Shown here one piece after another: positions 58,654 to 64,000 of a stretch of DNA of 64,000 nt (position 1 is its first letter; every line of letters starts with the position of its first letter). The position numbers were made by a program, and so were the translations under genes. Under the pieces are notes generated by a model. It was not told the DNA's origin. It did not search any database and saw nothing but the letters and a program-made list of their open reading frames with translations. The stretch spans positions 310,001 to 374,000 of the forward strand of contig NZ_QPMM01000007.1 in NCBI RefSeq assembly GCF_003419895.1, given 5' to 3'. The DNA comes from Chitinophaga silvatica. Its GTDB lineage: Bacteria > Bacteroidota > Bacteroidia > Chitinophagales > Chitinophagaceae.

Positions 58654-61053
58654 ATGTTAAAACAGCACCTTACAAGTGTGGCAGCAGCCTTTTTAATGGC
58701 CAACCTTGCATTTGTTCCTGCATTTGCACAGGATTCCTACAAAATGCAACCTGTGGCAGTTCAAACCAGATGGGCCAAAGAAGTGTCTCCCACTAATGCA
58801 TTACCTGAATATCCGCGTCCGCAACTCCAACGTGAAAACTGGCAAAATCTTAATGGCCTTTGGGATTATGCTATCACCCCGGCCTCTGTTACAAATACTC
58901 CATCTAAATTCGATGGACAAATACTTGTACCATTTCCTTTAGAGTCGGCACTTTCAGGAGTTAAGAAAACTTTACTTCCCGAGCAACGCTTATGGTATAA
59001 ACGAAAATTTGACGTCCAAACCACTGCTAAGGAAAAAGTATTACTGCACTTTGGAGCAGTTGACTGGCAAACAGAAGTATATGTAAACGGTCAGAAAGCC
59101 GGTGCTCACACTGGCGGATATACTGAATTTTCTTTCGATATCACCAACCTGGTTAAATCCGGTTCCAATACTCTGGTATTAAAGGTCTATGATCCTTCCG
59201 ATAAGGGCATTGGTCCACATGGTAAACAGGTATTGGCTCCTGCCAATATTTACTATACTCCGAGTTCAGGTATCTGGCAAACTGTATGGATAGAAAAAGT
59301 ACCGACCAGTTATATTTCAGACCTCTTGCTTACTCCGGATATTGATAACAATACCCTGAATATTACTGTTGATGCTCCTAAAGGTTATACTGTGGAAGCA
59401 ACAGCCTCACTAGCCGGAACTTCCGCCGGAAGTGTAAAAGGAATTGCAAATACCAAACTGCAATTGCCTGTAAGTAATGTACAACTCTGGTCGCCTGGCC
59501 ATCCGGCATTATATGATCTAACGGTTAAATTATTAAAAGACGATCAGGTAGTAGATGAAGTAAAGAGCTACTTCGGTATGCGTAAAATTGCTATCTCCAA
59601 AGATGAAAAAGGCCAGGAAAGAATATTTCTTAATAATAAACCATATTTCAATCTTGGTACGCTTGATCAGGGTTTCTGGCCTGATGGTTTATACACCGCA
59701 CCAACCGACGAAGCACTATCGTTCGATATTCGTGCTATCAAAGGTATGGGCTTCAATACAATCCGGAAACACATCAAAGTAGAACCGGCCCGCTGGTACT
59801 ATTGGGCAGATAAATTAGGTATGTTGGTTTGGCAGGATATGGTTAGCCCTAATCATAATTTGCCTGAAGGTGCCAAAGCAGTGTTTGAACAACAATGCAA
59901 GGAAACCATCGCCCAATTGCAAAATCATCCAAGTATTACAACCTGGGTATTATTTAATGAAAAATGGGGGCAATATGATCAGAAAAGATTAACCGAATGG
60001 ATTAAACATACCGACCCATCCCGGCTCGTAAACGGGCACTCAGGCGAATATCTGTATGTAAACGATAAACTTCGCAGTCCTAGCCCCAATGCATACGTGA
60101 GCGCAGATCTGACAGATGTTCACAGCTACCCGAATCCAATGGACGCCATCAAGATTCCTGGTAAAGCAAAAGTATTGGGAGAGTTTGGTGGTATCGGCGT
60201 ATTTATTCCTGATCACCAATGGAATACCAATAGTGCATGGGGATATATTACCGAAAAGCCTGGTGCTCTTAAAGCGAAGTATACTATCATGAACCAGCAT
60301 CTTCAGTTATTGGAAAGACAAGGGCTTTCTGGTAGTATCTATACCCAGCCTTTTGATGTGGAAGGAGAACAAAATGGATTACTGACTTACGATCGGGAAA
60401 TTGTGAAAATTCCATTTGCGGTAATCAGAAAAATCCATGCGCCTCTAAACCCGGATATGGGTCAGATGCCGGATGTTACCGCAGCCGACGCAGATATAAC
60501 TGATCCTACTGAATCTTACAGCAATCTTCTTCAACAGTATATAGATGGCGAAAGATCTCCTGCATTCTTACGGAAAATGGCTATGACGGCAGTACAGGCC
60601 GGTGATAGAGATGCTGCTTCCATGGCCGGACAGGAATATTTTGCCCAGATCAAGGCTCCGTATTCAGATGATGATTTGCGTTATGTTATGCAGGTTACTG
60701 GAAGTACTTCAGATACCGGCTTCCAGATCATCCTTTCAAATAAGGAAGCTATTGATAAAGCAATGGGTGCAAGACAATCTACTATCAAAATAATGAATCT
60801 GCTTTATCAGGATATGATTGCACCATCTATTCCTGAACAGAATGCAAACCCAGACTGGAATGCTATTTCAACTTCCTTAAAGCCGTATGGTGCTGCTGGG
60901 GAAGAAATCTTTTTAAGAGCCAAAACTATCTATCTGCTCAACAAACAGGATAAAGCAAACTTTATTCCTGTAGCCAAGGAATACCTGGCCAAATATGGTC
61001 AGTATGCCAGATCAGATGAGCGTAGAAGAATAGAGGCAATTCTTGGAAATTAG
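58654..61053 (+). CDS. Glycoside hydrolase family 2 protein, exported
   Basis: A 799-residue enzyme with signal peptide (about 1-25). A sugar-binding jelly-roll domain (about 50-210, with RENWQNLNGLWDYAI and WYKRKFDV), an Ig-like domain (about 220-320), then the TIM barrel, with GFNTIRKHIKVEPARWYYWAD, the acid/base Glu in LFNEKWGQ (about 435) and the nucleophile in LGEFGG (about 510). The C-terminal 180 residues are extra and helical. This layout matches GH2 beta-galactosidase/mannosidase/glucuronidase-like proteins of Bacteroidota. The substrate is not readable. The stop codon is the outer end of a long inverted repeat. Confidence 0.92.
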   Translation: MLKQHLTSVAAAFLMANLAFVPAFAQDSYKMQPVAVQTRWAKEVSPTNALPEYPRPQLQRENWQNLNGLWDYAITPASVTNTPSKFDGQILVPFPLESALSGVKKTLLPEQRLWYKRKFDVQTTAKEKVLLHFGAVDWQTEVYVNGQKAGAHTGGYTEFSFDITNLVKSGSNTLVLKVYDPSDKGIGPHGKQVLAPANIYYTPSSGIWQTVWIEKVPTSYISDLLLTPDIDNNTLNITVDAPKGYTVEATASLAGTSAGSVKGIANTKLQLPVSNVQLWSPGHPALYDLTVKLLKDDQVVDEVKSYFGMRKIAISKDEKGQERIFLNNKPYFNLGTLDQGFWPDGLYTAPTDEALSFDIRAIKGMGFNTIRKHIKVEPARWYYWADKLGMLVWQDMVSPNHNLPEGAKAVFEQQCKETIAQLQNHPSITTWVLFNEKWGQYDQKRLTEWIKHTDPSRLVNGHSGEYLYVNDKLRSPSPNAYVSADLTDVHSYPNPMDAIKIPGKAKVLGEFGGIGVFIPDHQWNTNSAWGYITEKPGALKAKYTIMNQHLQLLERQGLSGSIYTQPFDVEGEQNGLLTYDREIVKIPFAVIRKIHAPLNPDMGQMPDVTAADADITDPTESYSNLLQQYIDGERSPAFLRKMAMTAVQAGDRDAASMAGQEYFAQIKAPYSDDDLRYVMQVTGSTSDTGFQIILSNKEAIDKAMGARQSTIKIMNLLYQDMIAPSIPEQNANPDWNAISTSLKPYGAAGEEIFLRAKTIYLLNKQDKANFIPVAKEYLAKYGQYARSDERRRIEAILGN

Positions 61054-61262
61054 TTTCTCGCAAAGGCGCAAAGATTAATATTAAGGTGCAAAGGATTTTA
61101 TTTAAGAATAATAAAGAAAAACGATTTTTATTAAGAACTCCCCGATATCTTTTTAAATTAAAATTTGTCAGATGTTCTTAAAAATACTCGCTTTAAGTCT
61201 TTGTTACTTAAATAAAATCCTTTGCACCTTAATATTAATCTTTGCGCCTTTGCGAGCAACTA
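61051..61262. repeat. Long inverted repeat spanning the whole gap between two convergent genes
   Basis: Arms 61051-61106 and 61207-61262 (56 bases) are reverse complements with one mismatch, and 61057-61106/61207-61256 (50 bases) are perfect. The outer ends are the stop codons of the GH2 gene (61051-61053) and of the ThuA gene (61260-61262). The inner 100 bases also show weak symmetry (TTATTAAGAAC against a TTTTTAAGAAC-like part on the other side). The arms contain the CGCAAAGGCGCAAAG phrase typical of dispersed repeats. Confidence 0.9.
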
Positions 61263-62081
61263 CTTCGCTAACCAGAATAAGGAATTTAGTATAAGCTTAT
61301 TCTGTATTTCGTTATCAAATGTATGGGATAGATCAGCATTGGTATGATGCTCATAATCTATATCGTTATGCCCCATGTTGAAGTATACCATCCTGTAGTT
61401 TTTGTTTGTCCAGGCAACCGGATAATACCCGCTATGCCAGATTTCATGTTGTTTAGGTCCTGTTCCCAAAGGAAAACTGGAAGAATCTACTGCCAGTAGA
61501 ATCCGGATGTTGGCATTCGTACGAAGATCATTACTCCACCTATACCATTCATTGGGAGATGCCTTAAAGGTTTTAGGTAATCCTTTGGTGACAGGATGTT
61601 TGTTTTCTACTCTTAATATTGCACTGGTTGGGCGCCAGGTATTGCTGCCATACTCTCCGGAACCAAGAAAAGTATTATGATACCAATTCCAGTTCTGGGG
61701 ATACATAGATGGTGTTAATGCAAATGCAGAAAAGTGGAACCCCATCCATCGGCCTCCATTCTCCATATATTGCTGAAACGCGATACGCTGTAAACTATCA
61801 TCCGGCCGGGTATCCAGGAATATTACCACCTGGTATTTCGACAGAAATTCAGTATTCATATTTTGCCAGTTGTTGGTAGAGTCGTAATGGAAGTTATATT
61901 TGGCGGCCATTTCAGGAAACCATTTGTTGGCCTCATGTACAAAGCTGATATGAGCCTGATCGCTTTTTCCGGTGTAAAATGCAATTACATTGAATTTGGA
62001 TTTTTGCGTTTGTGCGTTTACGTTATAACTGTATAAAATACAGGCAAGCAGCCAGTACAGCAAGTGGAATTTTAGCTTCAT
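61260..62081 (-). CDS. ThuA-domain protein, exported
   Basis: A 273-residue protein with a signal peptide (about 1-23). The ThuA fold (glutamine-amidotransferase-like flavodoxin fold) is seen in FNVIAFYTGKSDQAHISFVHEANKWF, VVIFLDTRPDD, GGRWMGFHFSAFA and a late YPVAWTNKNYRMVYFNMGHND. ThuA-like proteins occur in sugar-catabolic loci, and the exact reaction is not settled. The single gene ends at the long inverted repeat. Confidence 0.88.
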   Translation of the reverse strand: MKLKFHLLYWLLACILYSYNVNAQTQKSKFNVIAFYTGKSDQAHISFVHEANKWFPEMAAKYNFHYDSTNNWQNMNTEFLSKYQVVIFLDTRPDDSLQRIAFQQYMENGGRWMGFHFSAFALTPSMYPQNWNWYHNTFLGSGEYGSNTWRPTSAILRVENKHPVTKGLPKTFKASPNEWYRWSNDLRTNANIRILLAVDSSSFPLGTGPKQHEIWHSGYYPVAWTNKNYRMVYFNMGHNDIDYEHHTNADLSHTFDNEIQNKLILNSLFWLAK

Positions 62082-62171
62082 ATAAAATATTAATATTCAA
62101 ACAAAATACAGTTGTTTTTTTAATTATTATATAGGTGGCAATTTTACCCTCTAAACCCGGAAAGGGGAAAA

Positions 62172-62222
62172 TGCGACAAATTCAATGTGTTGATTATTAA
62201 TTAGTTATGTTGTTTTGTCGCA
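62172..62222. promoter_or_regulatory. Spaced inverted repeat upstream of a VOC gene
   Basis: TGCGACAAA (62172-62180) and TTTGTCGCA (62214-62222) are perfect reverse complements separated by 33 bases. A third half-copy TTGTCGC lies at about 62238-62244. Possible regulator site for the VOC gene or the divergent ThuA gene. Confidence 0.35.
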
Positions 62223-62274
62223 AATGACCAGCAAAATTGTCGCTTTTGAACCGGCTATGATCTAATCAGCTTTT

Positions 62275-62282
62275 TATCTTTG
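62275..62282 (+). promoter_or_regulatory. -7 promoter element of the VOC gene
   Basis: TATCTTTG is an exact TAnnTTTG match 28 bases before the ATG at 62311. A TTTTG at 62244-62248 lies slightly far for a -33. Confidence 0.6.
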
Positions 62283-62310
62283 TATCGTATTTATTGCATC
62301 ATTTACAATA

Positions 62311-62796
62311 ATGTCTGCTATGCAAAAGATCACTCCTTCACTCTGGTTCAATGATAATGCTGAAGAGGCAATTAATTTTTATCTGACTGTTTTTAAGAAC
62401 GGAAAAGTTGTAAATAAATCCTATTACGGTGAAGGAGCGCCTTTTCCCGAAGGAACCTTATTAGCCGCTACTTTTCAGTTAGATGGATTGGAGTTTATGG
62501 CTTTAAATGGTGGCCCTGTATTTCCTTTTACAGAAGCAGTTTCGTTTGCTGTTAATTGTGAAACACAGGAAGAAGTTGATTATTATTGGGATACGCTTTC
62601 TGGTAATGGTGGAAAGGAAAGTCAGTGTGGCTGGTTAAAAGATAAATATGGTTTATCCTGGCAGATAGTGCCTACAATAATTTTTGAGTTATTTTCAGAT
62701 CCTGATAAAGAAAAAGCTGGTAGAGCTATGGCAGCAATGATGAAAATGAAGAAATTGGATATTGCCACCTTGCAAAATGCGTTTAACGGCGAATAA
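62311..62796 (+). CDS. VOC-family protein (PhnB-like)
   Basis: A 161-residue glyoxalase-fold protein. The opening ITPSLWFNDNAEEAINFYLTVFKNGKV is the PhnB/3-demethylubiquinone-methyltransferase-like pattern, then LAATFQLDGLEFMALNGG and the closing CGWLKDKYGLSWQIVPTII. No complete set of metal ligands can be assigned. A start at ATG 62320 is possible. Likely a small-molecule-binding or detoxification protein; function unknown. Confidence 0.9.
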   Translation: MSAMQKITPSLWFNDNAEEAINFYLTVFKNGKVVNKSYYGEGAPFPEGTLLAATFQLDGLEFMALNGGPVFPFTEAVSFAVNCETQEEVDYYWDTLSGNGGKESQCGWLKDKYGLSWQIVPTIIFELFSDPDKEKAGRAMAAMMKMKKLDIATLQNAFNGE

Positions 62797-62803
62797 TATT
62801 TAC

Positions 62804-63220
62804 TCACCTCATACTTCCTTCATAACTTATCAGCCAGTGATGTCCAAACTGGTCTGTTAGTGTACCAAATAATGCTCCCCAATGATTGGCTCTTAGTGGT
62901 GAAGTAACAATTCCATTCTCCGATAATTTACGATAATATATTCTGGCCTCAGCGGCTGTGCTGCAATTGAGTAGCAGTGAGATGCTATTGCCCTTGGTAA
63001 GCCCGGCTTCCGATACCATGTCTGTTCCTGCAATTACTAATGAATTGCTGGTCAAACTACCATGCAAAACAAAGTCGTGCATATAGTCTGGTAACTGATC
63101 CGACATTGGCGAATCGCCAATAGTTTGTAGGTCTAGTATGCCTCCAAGACAGGCTTTATAAAACGAGAGCGCTTGCCTGCAGTTGCCGTTAAATGTAAAA
63201 TATGCGTAGATGCTGCTCAT
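62804..63220 (-). CDS. VOC-family protein (PhnB-like)
   Basis: A 138-residue protein of the same superfamily as its convergent neighbour but a different branch: IYAYFTFNGNCRQALSFYKACLGG, the middle HGSLTSNSLVIAGTD, and the closing ALFGTLTDQFGHHWLIS. The last block is typical of PhnB-like proteins annotated as glyoxalase/bleomycin resistance. Its end is seven bases from the end of the other VOC gene. Function unknown. Confidence 0.88.
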   Translation of the reverse strand: MSSIYAYFTFNGNCRQALSFYKACLGGILDLQTIGDSPMSDQLPDYMHDFVLHGSLTSNSLVIAGTDMVSEAGLTKGNSISLLLNCSTAAEARIYYRKLSENGIVTSPLRANHWGALFGTLTDQFGHHWLISYEGSMR

Positions 63221-63335
63221 GCTTTTGATTCAATCAATCCAATGCAAATGTCGATATCCTTCGATTATCCGATAGGGGGAGTTGGCGACAATTCATAGGC
63301 ATTTTGCGGCAGAGCGGATAGCAAGGTCTTAATTT

Positions 63336-63394
63336 AAAAATTCTTATTTGAGAATTTTTTATTCTTAAATAAATAGAATATATTCTTATTTAAT
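63336..63394. promoter_or_regulatory. Three ATTCTTA repeats with 21-bp spacing before a regulator gene
   Basis: ATTCTTA starts at 63340, 63361 and 63382, exactly 21 bases apart (two helical turns). A hairpin AAAAATTCT/AGAATTTTT (63336-63344 and 63351-63359) overlaps the first copy. The set ends 20 bases before the GlxA-type gene, so it may be its operator. Confidence 0.45.
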
Positions 63395-63413
63395 ATTGCT
63401 TATTCATACCACT

Positions 63414-64000
63414 ATGATACATATTTCCATTTTAGTGCCTTTAGGGCATTTCAGCGTATCTAACATCGAGAGTAGTTTACAGATCCTGAAGGAAGTAAAC
63501 TCCTATTCACTGGAAAAACATCATTCTCCCCTTTTCGAAATCGAATTAATAGGAAACGGAGATCAAATCCCACAACGGGAAGATCAGTTTATGGTGGCAC
63601 CCGATAAGCATTACAATCAGGTACAGCATACAGATCTGATTCTCATTCCTTCCCTACACGGTGATATAAGAAAAATGCTGGAACTTAACCAGGAGCTGGT
63701 TCCATGGATCATTAAACACTATGATAAAGGTGCTTCTGTAGCTAGTTTATGCCTGGGTGCCTTTCTGCTTGCAAAAACTGGATTACTAAAAGGTAAACAA
63801 TGTACTACCCACTGGAAACATGCGAGTACCTTTAAATCAATGTTTCCGGATATTGATCTGCGGGATGAAAAAATTATTACCGAAGAAAACAGAATCTTTA
63901 CCAGCGGAGGTGCCTTTTCATATCTCAACTTACTCCTTTACTTAATCGAAAGATATGCTGGCAGAGATATGGCGCTGAACATAGCTAAATCATATGCTAT
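63414..64000 (+). CDS. GlxA-type AraC-family regulator (partial, cut at window end)
   Basis: 195 residues are visible and the frame is open at the window edge. It starts MIHISILVPLGHFSVSNIES and has the DJ-1/PfpI-like fold: DLILIPSLHGD, the elbow CLGAFLLAKTGLLKG (nucleophile-position Cys in SLCLGAF), TTHWKHASTFKSMFPDIDL and FTSGGAFSYLNLLLYLIERYAG. These are the N-terminal ligand domain of GlxA-type regulators, whose C-terminal part is an AraC HTH; that part should follow beyond the window. The inducer is unknown. Confidence 0.85.
   Translation, partial: MIHISILVPLGHFSVSNIESSLQILKEVNSYSLEKHHSPLFEIELIGNGDQIPQREDQFMVAPDKHYNQVQHTDLILIPSLHGDIRKMLELNQELVPWIIKHYDKGASVASLCLGAFLLAKTGLLKGKQCTTHWKHASTFKSMFPDIDLRDEKIITEENRIFTSGGAFSYLNLLLYLIERYAGRDMALNIAKSYA

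Overview
The window looks like chromosome of a Bacteroidota bacterium, most likely family Chitinophagaceae (Chitinophaga-like). The signs are a SusC/SusD pair behind an ECF sigma/FecR pair, a PorP/SprF-type type IX secretion protein next to a giant protein with a gliding-motility-type C-terminal sorting domain, oleate hydratase, many small stress and VOC proteins, AT-rich intergenic DNA, and promoter elements of the Bacteroidota type (TAnnTTTG at -7). No rRNA, tRNA, CRISPR array, transposase or prophage gene was seen.

Layout. 1-2.6 kb: a TlpA-like thioredoxin overlapping an ArsR-HTH/rhodanese fusion regulator, a terminator, then a perfect 25-bp palindrome on the promoter of an MFS transporter. 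2.8-5.4 kb: a probable three-gene operon of a UbiA-family prenyltransferase, a class I isoprenoid-synthase-like protein and a GNAT acetyltransferase, which is a candidate small terpenoid pathway. 5.4-8.0 kb: a membrane/SHOCT/repeat protein, a decayed TlpA pseudogene and a lipoprotein. 8.1-20.3 kb: housekeeping and stress genes (oleate hydratase, DUF1569, GNAT, dicarboxylate symporter, DUF898 plus M48 protease, thioredoxin-reductase-like flavoprotein, TetX-like monooxygenase with its TetR, NTF2-like protein, glycerophosphodiesterase). 19.5-23.0 kb: AraC regulator divergent from a sodium/solute symporter and a DHDPS/NAL-family aldolase.

23.0-35.3 kb is a nutrient-uptake locus: ECF sigma, FecR anti-sigma, SusC, SusD, purple-acid-phosphatase-like enzyme, a GH67/GH20-like glycosidase candidate and a propeller/alpha-barrel protein. 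The spacing suggests one transcript from SusC onwards, with sigma/FecR giving substrate-induced control. 35.4-38.7 kb holds a small membrane protein, an unknown protein, an SDR dehydrogenase and a secreted Gfo/Idh/MocA oxidoreductase, closed by a strong terminator.

39.3-57.0 kb is dominated by one 5,527-residue open reading frame. It has three lectin-like modules, about 30 DUF11-type Ig-like repeats and a type B type IX secretion signal, and is followed directly by its likely partner, a PorP/SprF protein. Sixteen of its repeats have an exact 390-bp period, and twelve of these form three copies of a 1,560-bp four-unit block, with 464 bp identical between two copies. 57.0-64.0 kb: a GT87-type membrane glycosyltransferase, a GH2 glycosidase and a ThuA-like protein whose stop codons are the outer ends of a 56-bp inverted repeat, two VOC proteins, and the start of a GlxA-type AraC regulator cut by the window edge.

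All calls come from reading the sequence and from family knowledge. No database search was run.
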